Notes: generated by a model from the letters alone, not told the origin. Counted from the stretch's first letter, positions 17,500-27,538 are shown. The stretch is DNA of 64,000 nt from Trichodesmium sp002260545 (GCF_050016015.1 NZ_JBNHEQ010000224.1:1-64000); one strand, 5' to 3'. Made by a program: numbers and translations.

Positions 17500-17727
17500 T
17501 TACGAATGGCTTAACCCAACCCATTCATAAAATTCAATCATTTCTGAGGCACAGTTGCAGCAGTTAGTACATTTTTCTCCTGTCATCAGACGAATTCTTC
17601 CTTTATGAATTAGTCGTTTGAGTAAGGGACGCATAGCATTAGCATCCATCTGAAAATGCAAAGCTAACTCAGCTAAGGATATCTTGCCACATTTTTCTAA
17701 ATAAACTTGAATATCAGTTAAAATCAT
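17500..17727 (-). CDS. feoC: FeoC-like winged-helix protein with Cys cluster
   Basis: This 75-residue protein consists of a small winged helix (DIQVYLEKCGKISLAELALHF, then LLKRLIHKGRIRL) ending in a cysteine cluster C53, C56, C57, C59. This matches FeoC, a small accessory or iron-sulfur regulator of the FeoB transporter. It lies downstream of feoB on the same strand, but 628 bases of repeats separate them, so cotranscription is uncertain. The ATG directly follows a GGAATAG short tandem repeat that forms the upstream leader. Confidence 0.8.
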   Translation of the reverse strand: MILTDIQVYLEKCGKISLAELALHFQMDANAMRPLLKRLIHKGRIRLMTGEKCTNCCNCASEMIEFYEWVGLSHS

Positions 17728-18061
17728 AATCAGGGAATAGGGAATAGGGAATAGGGAATAGGGAATAGGGAATAGGGGAAAGTAATTGATAATTTACAGT
17801 GGTTTTCATTTCGGTAGACCACAGTAGGGGCGTTTGCGGAGCATTCCGGAACGGAAATGGCCATGTGCTAACGCAAAGCTCCGCTTTATATGTCGCGCAG
17901 CAAAACGCCCCTACAGAGTTTTGGTTTTGACGTGAGGTCATCAATCTCAGAAGCGTTGTATGGATAAGAATTGATTTGATTTTGGATTTTTGGAGACATC
18001 TATTGGGAATCCACAACCAATTGATTCTATCTCCTGTATTCTGTCTCCTGACTGATAACTG

Positions 18062-18208
18062 ATATCAAATCCGGTAGTATCGGTAGAATTTAAAGCCGTA
18101 GGGGTTTGGTCTCCAAACCCTCCACAAACTAGGAGTTTTCACTCTTTTGGAGATGGTCGAATTTATTCACTCCGATTTATCGGGAACCGTAGCCAGCGGA
18201 TTTGATAT
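18062..18208. repeat. MITE-like element, AATCCGG-end family
   Basis: The ends are ATATCAAATCCGG and CGGATTTGATAT, inverted copies. It abuts the next element with one base between them. Confidence 0.65.
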
Positions 18209-18209
18209 G

Positions 18210-18333
18210 ATATCATGTGCGGATAATCAGTGATAAAAAAGTTTTTGTTCGTAGTTGGACTTTAGCCCATCTATAGTTCGGGCTAAAGCCCAACTACAAA
18301 CTTTAATTATAACTATTCAACCGGACATGATAT
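18210..18333. repeat. MITE-like element, ATATCATGT-end family
   Basis: The left end is ATATCATGTGCGGATAATC and the right end CCGGACATGATAT. Inside is a strong stem, GTAGTTGG...CTTTAGCCC against GGGCTAAAGCCCAACTAC. The copy at 51674 has the same layout with changed but still pairing stem bases (GGGCTGAAGCCC). Confidence 0.75.
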
Positions 18334-18355
18334 GATAACTGATATGACTCCTTCT

Positions 18356-20686
18356 TCAAGTAACTTGTTCCTGACTTCTTAATCTAATAGGTTTAGCTAA
18401 CTTCATTATAGCCAAAGTAGCACCCGTAAATATCAATGAACCTACGATCCAAATAAAGGAAAAACCAGGATGTTGTCCAAAGGTACAAATTTGATAGAAG
18501 ACAGTAGCTACAATGTAAGCTAATCCTGTTGTCCAGAAGGCTACAAACAGCATCCATCCCATATTAGTTTCTCGATAAACAGCCGCCGTTGCTGAGACGC
18601 ACGGAAAATAGAGCAGCACAAATAACAAATAAGAAAATGCTCCTACTTTGCCATCAAACCGCCTCGCCATAGCTCCAAATGTTCCTAACTGTACTTCCTG
18701 TTCCTCAGCCGCTATTTCTACATCTTGAGTCTCCCCAATATTTAACCCCAGGGGATCGAGTAGTTGATTTGGTAAATCAGCTAAATTAGCGGGAATGCTA
18801 GCAAATGCTTCTCCAATACCTCCCCAGAAACTAAAACCCTCTTCCTCAGTTTCTGCATCAGGATTATCTTCTTTGGCTAATTGTCCGTAAATCGAATCTA
18901 AGGTTCCCACCATAGCTTCTTTCGCAAAGACTCCAGTGAAAACTCCCACCGTTGCAGGCCAATTTTCCTCTGTAATTCCCATGGGAGTAAAAATGGGAGT
19001 GACTGCTCGACTGGTGCTACTGAGAACAGATGTTTCGCTATCTTGGTTGCCAAAAGAACCGTCTACACCAACAGAATTTAACAATCCCAAAACCATCACC
19101 ATCAAAACAATTATTTTGCCAGCTTTCCACAAAAATGCCTTTAAGCGTTCCCAGGTTCGGATTAAAACTCCTTTAATTCGGGGCAGGTGATAGGGTGGTA
19201 ACTCCATAACTAAATGACTTGCTTCTCCTTGGAGAATAGTATTTTTCATCACAAGTCCTGTAAAAACTGCTGCCACAATACCCAAAAGATAGAGTCCAAA
19301 GACAATATTTTGTCCGCCGATGGGGAAAAAAGCTGCTGCAAACAAAGCATACACGGGAAGTCTCGCTCCACAAGACATAAACGGATTCATCATAATAGTC
19401 ATCAGACGATCGCGGGAATTTTCTAAAGTCCGTGTAGCCATAATTGCCGGAACATTACAGCCAAACCCCACTAACATCGGTACAAAAGATTTTCCTGGCA
19501 ATCCCACAAACCGCATTAATCGATCCATCACAAAAGCAGCTCGCGCCATATATCCCGAATCTTCCAGAATTGATAAAAACAGGAACATAAACCCAATTAC
19601 AGGGATAAAAGTGGCAACAGTTTGAATACCACCTCCAGCACCATCAGCTAAGAGAGCAATTAACCACCCTGGCGTACCCATTCCTTCCAGAAGATTAGCC
19701 AAACCATCAACAAAAATTGTGCCCGCAGCAATATCAAAGAAATCAATAAAAGCAGCACTGACGTTGATGGTAAAGAGAAACATGACATACATTACCAATA
19801 AGAAAATGGGAACCCCTAGCCAGCGATCAAGAACAATCCGATCTAAGCGATCGGAAGTTGTACTACTAGCTTCCCCAATGCGTTCGGTAGCTCCTTGGGT
19901 TAATTGACGAATAAAACCATAACGGCTATCAGCAATAATAATATCAATATCTTCTCCCAATACCTGATGGATTTTGCGACGGTGTGTCACCACAATTTTC
20001 ACCAAGTCTGCACCTCCTAATTCTGGGGCAACTCGGTCTTCATATTGCAGTAAATTTAAAGCCGTCCAGCGAGGTTCAACAATCCGTTTGCTACTATGTT
20101 CAATAATGTAGGGAACCAATTCAGCTAAAGCATCTTCAATCACTGCTGGATAAGCGACATAACTAGGCGATCGACTGATATTTTTCACCAGTTTACCTAC
20201 TGTATCCAATAAGGGTTTGATTCCTTCTTCTCTAGAAGCATTCATTGGGATAACTGCACACCCTAATCGTTCTCGTAAGAGATCGGCATTGATAGAAATA
20301 CCTCGGTCTTGCGCTACATCCATCATATTGAGGGCAATAATCATTGGTAGCCTCATCTCCATGATTTGGGTTGTTAAATAGAGATTACGCTCCAAATTCG
20401 ATCCATCAACGATATTGATGATTAAATCTGCTTCCCCGGACAGGAGGTAATCCCGCGCCACCAGTTCATCCATTCCTGTTCCCTCTTCTTCGACATCAAG
20501 GGAATAAACTCCAGGTAAGTCTACTAGGGTAATTTCTTTTCCTTGGTAAGTAAACTGACCTTCTTTGCGGTCTACAGTTACGCCAGGCCAATTACCTGTG
20601 CGTTGGTTAGATCCTGTTAGGGCATTAAAAAGAGTTGTTTTCCCACAATTGGGGTTGCCAATGAGGGCAATAATTGGTTTAAGCAT
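18356..20686 (-). CDS. feoB: Ferrous iron transporter FeoB
   Basis: This complete 776-residue protein is the inner-membrane Fe2+ permease with an N-terminal GTPase. G motifs are GNPNCGKTT at 10-18, DLPG at 56-59 and NMMD at 120-123. A helical regulatory domain follows to about 280, then the transmembrane core with two Gate segments rich in Gly and Cys (FVPMLVGFGCNVPAIMATR and, later, LYFPCVSATAAVYRE), each carrying the conserved Cys. A longer soluble loop rich in Glu lies between about 575 and 650. It is flanked upstream by a double FeoA gene and downstream by a FeoC-like gene, both at a distance because of repeats. No Shine-Dalgarno motif is visible. Confidence 0.97.
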   Translation of the reverse strand: MLKPIIALIGNPNCGKTTLFNALTGSNQRTGNWPGVTVDRKEGQFTYQGKEITLVDLPGVYSLDVEEEGTGMDELVARDYLLSGEADLIINIVDGSNLERNLYLTTQIMEMRLPMIIALNMMDVAQDRGISINADLLRERLGCAVIPMNASREEGIKPLLDTVGKLVKNISRSPSYVAYPAVIEDALAELVPYIIEHSSKRIVEPRWTALNLLQYEDRVAPELGGADLVKIVVTHRRKIHQVLGEDIDIIIADSRYGFIRQLTQGATERIGEASSTTSDRLDRIVLDRWLGVPIFLLVMYVMFLFTINVSAAFIDFFDIAAGTIFVDGLANLLEGMGTPGWLIALLADGAGGGIQTVATFIPVIGFMFLFLSILEDSGYMARAAFVMDRLMRFVGLPGKSFVPMLVGFGCNVPAIMATRTLENSRDRLMTIMMNPFMSCGARLPVYALFAAAFFPIGGQNIVFGLYLLGIVAAVFTGLVMKNTILQGEASHLVMELPPYHLPRIKGVLIRTWERLKAFLWKAGKIIVLMVMVLGLLNSVGVDGSFGNQDSETSVLSSTSRAVTPIFTPMGITEENWPATVGVFTGVFAKEAMVGTLDSIYGQLAKEDNPDAETEEEGFSFWGGIGEAFASIPANLADLPNQLLDPLGLNIGETQDVEIAAEEQEVQLGTFGAMARRFDGKVGAFSYLLFVLLYFPCVSATAAVYRETNMGWMLFVAFWTTGLAYIVATVFYQICTFGQHPGFSFIWIVGSLIFTGATLAIMKLAKPIRLRSQEQVT

Positions 20687-20833
20687 TAGTTTTGAAGATT
20701 AGAATTGATAACTTGTTTTGACAGCAGTTTTGGTTTCGATAGGTAACAGTAGGGGCGAATAGCCCGCCCTTACAAGGTTTTGGTTATGATTGGAAAAAGT
20801 AGCCCATAATTTTCTATAGATTGATGTTTTATT

Positions 20834-21190
20834 CATCTATTGGACAATAGTTACAGCAGTTTGCGCACGTTATCAAGTGCATCTGCGGAGCCAGTCCGGG
20901 AACTATTTCATCTATTGGACAATAGTTACAGCAGTTTGCGCACGTTATCAAGTGCATCTGCGGAGCCAGTCCGGGAACTATTTCATCNNNNNNNNNNNNN
21001 NNNNNNNNNNNNNNNNNNNNNNNNNNNNNNNNNNNNNNNNNNNNNNNNNNNNNNNNNNNNNNNNNNNNNNNNNNNNNNNNNNNNNNNGTGCATCTGCGGA
21101 GCCAGTCCGGGAACTATTTCATCTATTGGACAATAGTTACAGTAGTTTGCGCACGTTATCAAGTGCATCTGCGGAGCAACTCCGAGAACT
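20834..21190. repeat. 75-bp tandem repeat array containing an assembly gap
   Basis: Units start CATCTATTGGACAATAG at 20834 and 20909 and continue after the gap. The period is exactly 75 bases, so each unit is 25 codons and frames stay open through it, giving repetitive pseudo-proteins. The final copy diverges (AACTCCGAGAAC in place of CAGTCCGGGAAC). There are no spacers, so it is not a CRISPR. Confidence 0.85.
20988..21087. other. Assembly gap (100 N)
   Basis: Exactly 100 undetermined bases lie inside the 75-bp tandem array. The copy number is unknown. Confidence 0.98.
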
Positions 21191-21261
21191 ATATTGCTAC
21201 TTTCAGACAACAAAGCCCTATCAAATCTTATTTTTGACTTTTAATTTTTAACTTCCGCGTA

Positions 21262-21375
21262 GTAGGGGGCGAATGCCATTCGCCCCTACAAGGTGGAATC
21301 CCACAATTTACAAGACCTAAGCAAATTCTTAGACAATACCCTATCGGTAGGGGGCGAATGCCATTCGCCCCTACA
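21262..21375. repeat. Two identical GTAGGGGGCGAATG hairpins
   Basis: At 21262 and 21346 the arm GGGGCGAATG faces CATTCGCCCC across one central base. Both copies are downstream of feoA and could end its transcript as stem structures, but no T-run follows. Confidence 0.7.
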
Positions 21376-21468
21376 AGATAGCGGTGGAGGGATGCTGAGG
21401 AAACCTAACCATATCCAATCGACCAAGAGATGGCGCTTGGTGCGTAAGTCCTGAATTTAGCTACCCAT

Positions 21469-22095
21469 CTAAACAAGCTCAACTATTAAAGCATCTGACT
21501 CTTCTTTGCGTAAGCTCAGATGAAAATCTCTGACTAAAATTTCTACTGGGTCTCCGAAAGGTGCTACCCGAATCACCTTAAATTTTATATCAGGAGTCAT
21601 CCCCATCGACAACAGTTTTTTCTTATAGCCTCGTTTGACTTCGTTGTAACCCACAACTCGGCCTTCAGTTCCCTCTGGCATTTCTCGCAACAATATTGTC
21701 TTTGTTTGATTTTTTATGTTTTCTCCTTTAGTTAAAGACTGGTTACTCACTAAAATTTTGTTAGCCATTCCCGCACCCACACCGATCCGGTTATCTTCTA
21801 TGGCGACTAAAACTGAACCACTAGGTTGGGCGCTGATAATTTGCAATTGAACTCCTGGAGTTAGCCCCATCCCTAAGAGGCGATTAATTCCTCCTTTTCC
21901 CTGAAAACCAACTAACCAAACCTTTTGTCCAACTGTTGTTTCTGATAAAGGATAGGAGCTATTATCATTAACTGTTGGCCTAACTTCATCCATATTAATT
22001 AGACCGTTACTCGACTCATTGAAAAAGTCAAATTTCCAATCTATGCGATTAGGAGAGATAATTTTTTCATCAGTGTCATTCACTTTCCAATCCAT
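21469..22095 (-). CDS. feoA: FeoA-type protein with two FeoA domains
   Basis: The 208-residue protein contains two SH3-like FeoA domains, at about 50-118 (with LLGMGLTPG at 73-81) and 133-208 (with LLSMGMTPD at 161-169). Ordinary FeoA is a single domain of about 80 residues, so this is an internal duplication or fusion with a 45-residue N-terminal extension that I do not recognise. FeoA is thought to assist FeoB in the cytosol. It lies upstream of feoB on the same strand. AAGGAGG six bases before the ATG is a strong ribosome site and fixes the start. Confidence 0.9.
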   Translation of the reverse strand: MDWKVNDTDEKIISPNRIDWKFDFFNESSNGLINMDEVRPTVNDNSSYPLSETTVGQKVWLVGFQGKGGINRLLGMGLTPGVQLQIISAQPSGSVLVAIEDNRIGVGAGMANKILVSNQSLTKGENIKNQTKTILLREMPEGTEGRVVGYNEVKRGYKKKLLSMGMTPDIKFKVIRVAPFGDPVEILVRDFHLSLRKEESDALIVELV

Positions 22096-22814
22096 CTCAA
22101 CCTCCTTAAATACTAAAAATTTTCAATAATTTTAATAATGACAACTTGATTCGATACTTCAAAAACCATTTAAAAAAGCTAGTGCCACTGTACCTCATCA
22201 ACCACCGAATGCACTGTAAGTCAGCAATTGATTAGGGGAAATTGTGGCCATTAATTTAATATGAACCTTTATTAATTAAAAAGAATTCTTTATAATTAAT
22301 TAATTAATGACTTATTTTTTCATTAATCGTTGTTATTATATTATCAAAATTCATTGAAGATTTTCGCTGATTAGGTTAAAAAATGATTAAGAAATGGGTC
22401 TGAGAATATTAACCTATCCCGCGAATAAAATGGGATTAATCCTACTTTGGTTTGTCACAACCTATTTAGGATTGCTAAGTAGTCGGCGCTAATAAACTTC
22501 ACTATGTAATGGAATGTTAAAGCACCTAAAACCCTTGAGATTGCTATCCGTTCCGGAATTCTCCGCAAACCTTCCAATGGGTTCCAGTCGCAATGACATA
22601 CTTTTCATTAATTGATAATTGACAATTACCTCTCCCTAAAAGGGAGAGGATTGACGCTAATCAGGAAAAAATTTATTTTTTTTCCCTTTAAAAGGGGAGG
22701 CTTTTAACCTCAATTATTTAATTAATAATTATTAATTATTAATTACCCGGTAAATTCTTTCACATACCTACTTATATGTTGAAAAAAATCTAATCAAAAC
22801 CATCTTGAATTCCT
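22096..22814. other. Divergent intergenic region between feoA and metal ATPase
   Basis: This 719-bp region should hold both promoters. It is AT-rich near each gene, with TTAATTAATTAATGAC around 22298. A Fur box was looked for and not convincingly found. It also carries a repeat of the GATTGCTATCCGTTCCGG type (about 22540) and a dual-hairpin element. Confidence 0.55.
22624..22720. repeat. Dual-hairpin repeat, clearest copy
   Basis: The first stem CCTCTCCCT/AGGGAGAGG is followed by GATTGACG, an AT tract and the second stem CCCCTTTTAAAGGG-type block CCCTTTAAAAGGGGAGG. It is flanked by AATTA on both sides. Confidence 0.75.
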
Positions 22815-24740
22815 ATGAATCAGAAAAACTTTTCTCTATCTCAATACTTACAAATTGCTCAATATTATCCAGAAGCATTTGCTGCGGGAACCTGTGCTGT
22901 ACTAATTTTTTTTAGTTGCTTTTGTTTACAAATTAATTGGGTTGGTTTAGCACTATTAATTCTAGCAACAGCTTATGTAATTGGGGGTTATGAAAGTGCT
23001 AAAGAAGGTATAACAACTCTCTGGTCAGAAAAAGAATTAGATGTTGATTTATTGATGATTGTTGCTGCTTTGGGAGCTGCTGCTTTAGGCTTATGGCAAC
23101 AAGAATATCACTTAATAATTGATGGGGGAGTGCTAATTTTAATTTTTGCTATTAGTGGCGCTCTCGAAACTTTTGCTATGGAACGAACTGAACGTAATAT
23201 TCAAAAATTAATGGCTATTACTCCTGATACTGCCAGATTAATAGTCGATAATCAAGAAACAGAAATTCCGGTTAATCAATTAAAAGTGGGAGATTTTGTC
23301 TTAGTTAAACCTGGAGAACTTATCCCGACTGATAGTATTATTATTGAAGGCAGTAGTACCATTAATCAAGCTCCAATTACAGGAGAATCTATACCCGTTG
23401 ATAAGACTGTAGGAGATGAAGTTTTTGCAGGGACATTAAATGGTAATGGTGTTTTAAGACTACAAGTAAATAAATTTCCAGAAAGTAGTTTAATTCAGCG
23501 TGTAATTCGTTTAGTTGAACAAGCAAAAACTGAAACTCCACCATCTCAGAGATTTGTGGAAAAATTTGAGAAAATTTACGCCAAAGTTATAGTTATCTCA
23601 GGTTTATTGCTCGGAATTTTACCACCATTTTTATTAAATTGGAGTTGGGAAACGACAATTTATCGAGCCTTAATATTTTTAGTAGTTGCTTCTCCTTGTG
23701 CTTTAATGGCATCAATTATGCCTACTTTACTATCTGGCATTGCTAATGGAGCTAGACAAGGAATTTTATTTAAAAATGGTGCTCAATTAGAAATGATGGG
23801 AGAAGTCAAAGCGATCGCCTTTGACAAAACAGGAACTCTCACTACTGGTAAACTACAAGTTGTTGATATTATCCCTAAAAAAGGTAAGTCAGAAAATGAA
23901 GTTTTACAGTTAGCTGCTGCCCTAGAATCTTGTTCTGAACATCCTATTGGAAAAGCTATTACTCAAGCAGCAATTATAAAAAATATTCAGTGGCAACAAG
24001 CAACTAATATCAAAGCAAAAACTGGGGAAGGAATTACAGGTATTGTTGATAATGAAATTATTAAAGTGGGCAAAGAAAATTTGATTAAGTCAGAAGTAAA
24101 TAACTTTAGTTCCTACTTTTTAGATGAAAGTAATCGCCTCCAAAAAGAGGGGAAAACAATTATTTTTCTCGCACAATCACAAGAAATTATTGGCTTAATA
24201 TCTGTTGCTGATACTGTCCGTTTAGAAGCTGGTCAAATGATAAATCAACTCAAGTCTATGAATATTAAATCTATAGCTATGCTGACAGGAGATAATCAAA
24301 AAACTGCTCATAGTGTTGCTCAAAATCTCGGTATAAATATGGTTTATTCTGAATTATTACCCGAAGATAAATTAACAGTAATTAAGCGCCTGCAACAACA
24401 AAATAGAAATGTAGCAATGGTAGGAGATGGTATTAATGATGCTCCCGCTTTATCCCTAGCTACAGTTGGTATTGCTATGGGTAATGCAGGTAGTGATGTT
24501 ACCTTAGAATCAGCAGATATTGTGTTAATGGCAGATCGGTTAGAAAAATTAGTAGAAGCTATCAATTTAGGTCGTCGCGCTAATCGTATTATTAAGCAAA
24601 ATATTACTTTTGCTATTAGCTTTATTTTCCTATTATTAGTCGCTAACTTTACTGGAAATATCAATATGCCTCTTGGGGTACTCGGTCATGAAGGGTCTAC
24701 AGTTTTAGTAACATTAAGTGGTTTACGTTTACTAAAATGA
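22815..24740 (+). CDS. P1B-4 type metal-transporting ATPase
   Basis: The protein is 641 residues. The P-type core is complete: TGE at 189-191, phosphorylated D337 in DKTGT, the nucleotide-domain HP in SEHPIG, and GDGINDAPAL. The transport site is SPC (293-295) rather than CPC, and the last helix carries HEGST from H625. There is no N-terminal metal-binding domain. SPC plus HEGG/ST defines subgroup P1B-4, whose members export Co2+, and in several bacteria Fe2+ or Zn2+. Divergence from feoA/feoB suggests iron relief, while cyanobacterial CoaT is the cobalt paradigm. No CoaR-type MerR regulator gene is adjacent, which weakens the cobalt assignment. Confidence 0.9.
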   Translation: MNQKNFSLSQYLQIAQYYPEAFAAGTCAVLIFFSCFCLQINWVGLALLILATAYVIGGYESAKEGITTLWSEKELDVDLLMIVAALGAAALGLWQQEYHLIIDGGVLILIFAISGALETFAMERTERNIQKLMAITPDTARLIVDNQETEIPVNQLKVGDFVLVKPGELIPTDSIIIEGSSTINQAPITGESIPVDKTVGDEVFAGTLNGNGVLRLQVNKFPESSLIQRVIRLVEQAKTETPPSQRFVEKFEKIYAKVIVISGLLLGILPPFLLNWSWETTIYRALIFLVVASPCALMASIMPTLLSGIANGARQGILFKNGAQLEMMGEVKAIAFDKTGTLTTGKLQVVDIIPKKGKSENEVLQLAAALESCSEHPIGKAITQAAIIKNIQWQQATNIKAKTGEGITGIVDNEIIKVGKENLIKSEVNNFSSYFLDESNRLQKEGKTIIFLAQSQEIIGLISVADTVRLEAGQMINQLKSMNIKSIAMLTGDNQKTAHSVAQNLGINMVYSELLPEDKLTVIKRLQQQNRNVAMVGDGINDAPALSLATVGIAMGNAGSDVTLESADIVLMADRLEKLVEAINLGRRANRIIKQNITFAISFIFLLLVANFTGNINMPLGVLGHEGSTVLVTLSGLRLLK

Positions 24741-25477
<737 letters not shown>

Positions 25478-27133
25478 ATGAAAATTTTTTTAAATAAAGT
25501 TAGAAAATATACCCCTAGTATTCTCAGTGCCACATTATTTATAGCCAATCCTGCCCAGGCTAACCCCCCAATACAAATCGCCCAGGCATTTCGTCCCCTA
25601 CCAATGGATGACCCCTCATTAGCAATGCCCAGTGTATCTGAGCTAGAAGCAGAAGAAACAATAGATCAAGTAACTTCTGTTTCCCAATTATCAGACGTGC
25701 AGCCTACAGACTGGGCATTCCAAGCATTACAATCATTAGTCGAACGTTATGGTTGTATCGCAGGTTATCCCGACGGCACCTACAAAGGCAACCGCGCCAT
25801 GACTCGCTTTGAATTTGCTGCCGGATTAAATGCTTGCTTAGACAGAATTACAGAATTAATTGCAGCAGCAACTACTAACCTCGTTACCAGGGAAGACTTA
25901 GCTGTATTGCAACGCTTACAAGAAGAATTTGCTGCCGAACTAGCAGCATTGCGCGGTCGTGTAGATTCATTAGAAGCACGCACCGCCGAACTAGAAAGCA
26001 ACCAATTTTCCACTACCACCAAACTCAATGGAGAAGTTCTGTTTTGGTTAAATGATACCTTTGGAGAAAGAGCATCAGGCCGTGGAGAATCTTCTGGCAA
26101 TGACAAAACCGAGACCTCTCTTTCTTATCGTGTTAGGCTAGAGTTTGAGACTAGCTTTACTGGAGAAGATTTGCTCTTCACTCGTCTACAAGCTAATAAT
26201 CTTAATGAGTTGAGCGAACCAGAACTCACTAATACCTTAATGACTCTTGCCTCTATTGATGAAGGTGATGGTAGTGATGATTTTGGTATTGATTTGATGT
26301 TCTATCAGTTTCCCATTGGCGAACGCGCCCAAGCTCTCATCGGTCCTATTGGAGTTGACCTAGATGACGTTTCTGTAGTTTTAACACCCTTTGCAGATGA
26401 AGGGGATGGCACTATCTCTCGATTTGGACGACGCGACCCTACCATGTTCCGAGGTCCAGCTAATGCAGGTGTTGGTTTTAGCTACGCATTTAATGACAAG
26501 TTTCAAGTAAATGTAGCTTACTTAGCAGACGATCCGGCGAATCCTCAAGAAGGTGCGGGTGCATTCAATGGTGCTTATAGTGCATTAGGTCAACTTGTGA
26601 TTGAACCATCAGATAGCTTGGCATTTACTCTAGGTTATGTGCGTAAGTATTGGGGTGACGATGGGGTTGATATTACTAATGGTACTGGTAGTTTTAAAGC
26701 TCAAGACCCGTTTGATGGAATAGCTACGACTGCTGATAACGTTGGTTTCCAAGCTCATTGGAGAGTGAATGAAAAGATTGAAGTGGGAGGTTGGTTTGGT
26801 TCCACCTGGGCGCGACCTGAAACTGGCAATGATAATGATGATGATGATGTGACTATTATTAATGGAATGTTGTATTTTGCCTTCCCAGACTTATTTAGAG
26901 AAGGAAATATGGGTGGTCTAATGGTTGGGGTGCCTCCTATTGTGACTGATGGGGGTGATGATGATGCCTTGAAGGATGATGATACATCTATACATATAGA
27001 GGCAATTTATCGTTTTCAAGTTAATGACTTTATTTCTCTGACTCCTGGTTTATTTGTGATTACTAATCCGAATCACGATGATGTTAATGATACTATTTGG
27101 GTTAGTACATTCCGGACTCAGTTTAGGTTTTAA
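25478..27133 (+). CDS. SLH-domain outer-membrane iron porin
   Basis: This 551-residue protein belongs to the cyanobacterial iron-uptake porin (OprB-like) family. The first 28 residues are a signal peptide ending PAQA. One S-layer homology domain follows at about 72-130 (DVQPTDWAFQALQSLVERYG, GYPDGTYKGNRAMTRFEFA), anchoring to peptidoglycan-linked polymers. A short coiled coil lies at about 130-175, and then beta-strand repeats form the barrel, ending in FRTQFRF with terminal aromatic Phe. Several acidic loops (GDGSDDF, NDNDDDD) could attract cations. Location next to feo and a metal exporter fits a role in inorganic iron passage. Regulation by Fur is not visible. Confidence 0.93.
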   Translation: MKIFLNKVRKYTPSILSATLFIANPAQANPPIQIAQAFRPLPMDDPSLAMPSVSELEAEETIDQVTSVSQLSDVQPTDWAFQALQSLVERYGCIAGYPDGTYKGNRAMTRFEFAAGLNACLDRITELIAAATTNLVTREDLAVLQRLQEEFAAELAALRGRVDSLEARTAELESNQFSTTTKLNGEVLFWLNDTFGERASGRGESSGNDKTETSLSYRVRLEFETSFTGEDLLFTRLQANNLNELSEPELTNTLMTLASIDEGDGSDDFGIDLMFYQFPIGERAQALIGPIGVDLDDVSVVLTPFADEGDGTISRFGRRDPTMFRGPANAGVGFSYAFNDKFQVNVAYLADDPANPQEGAGAFNGAYSALGQLVIEPSDSLAFTLGYVRKYWGDDGVDITNGTGSFKAQDPFDGIATTADNVGFQAHWRVNEKIEVGGWFGSTWARPETGNDNDDDDVTIINGMLYFAFPDLFREGNMGGLMVGVPPIVTDGGDDDALKDDDTSIHIEAIYRFQVNDFISLTPGLFVITNPNHDDVNDTIWVSTFRTQFRF

Positions 27134-27538
27134 CTAAAATCGGCGATCGCTAAGATAATTAGGAGCGATCGCCAATTATTGTGATATTATGGTCATCTCA
27201 AAAAAAGGACAGGACTTACGCAAATTATTAAATAATACGCTATCTGTAGCGGCGAATGGCTATCTGTAGGTGCGTTTTGCTGCGCGACATATAAAGCAGA
27301 CCTTTGCGTTAGCACATGGCCATTTCCGTTCCGGAATGCTCCGCAAACGCCCCTACTAGACATGGCGGTTATGCGTAATATCATGTCCGGATGATTAGGT
27401 ATAAATAAAATATTTCGCGATCGAGAGGATATATTTTAATTTTTCCCCTACTCCCCTACTCCCCTACTCCCCTACTATCTTAAATTATAAGCGTTCAATC
27501 GGACATGGTATAAGTCCTGAAGGATTAATTAACATATT
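27134..27538. other. Intergenic repeats including ATATCATGT element
   Basis: It holds HIP1 repeats after the porin, an inverted GTAGGTGCG/CGCCCCTAC block with an embedded CGTTCCGGAATGCTCCGC unit, and the element at 27378-27511. A 63-codon frame here is repeat translation. Confidence 0.6.
27378..27511. repeat. ATATCATGT-end element with microsatellite interior
   Basis: The left end is ATATCATGTCCGGATGATTA and the right end is CAATCGGACATGGTAT. The interior contains CCCTACTC tandem repeats instead of the usual stem, showing expansion or insertion inside the element. Confidence 0.6.

Larger units (their letters stand above)
17728..18355. other. Repeat-filled gap between feoB and feoC
   Basis: It holds GGAATAG tandem repeats (about 17733-17778), a GTAGGGGCG hairpin with an embedded TGCGGAGCATTCCGGAACGG unit, and two MITE-like elements back to back. 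A 100-codon minus frame is repeat translation and is rejected. Confidence 0.65.
20687..21468. other. Repeat-filled gap between feoA and feoB
   Basis: The 782-bp spacer has a GTAGGGGCGAATAG hairpin, the 75-bp tandem array with an assembly gap, and two GGGGCGAATG hairpins. No gene is accepted. Confidence 0.7.

Noticed and set aside
17714..18016. 100-codon minus-strand frame upstream of feoC
   Set aside because: It is composed of GGAATAG microsatellite and GTAGGGGCG hairpin sequence.
20834..21190. Possible CRISPR array
   Set aside because: Units are directly joined without variable spacers and no cas gene is present.
20840..21251. Open frames running through the 75-bp repeats
   Set aside because: The unit is 25 codons, so frames stay open by arithmetic. 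They cross N bases, have no ribosome site and no recognisable fold.
22096..22814. Fur box between feoA and the metal ATPase
   Set aside because: No stretch came close enough to the GATAATGAT inverted pattern on reading. A matrix scan would be needed to settle it.
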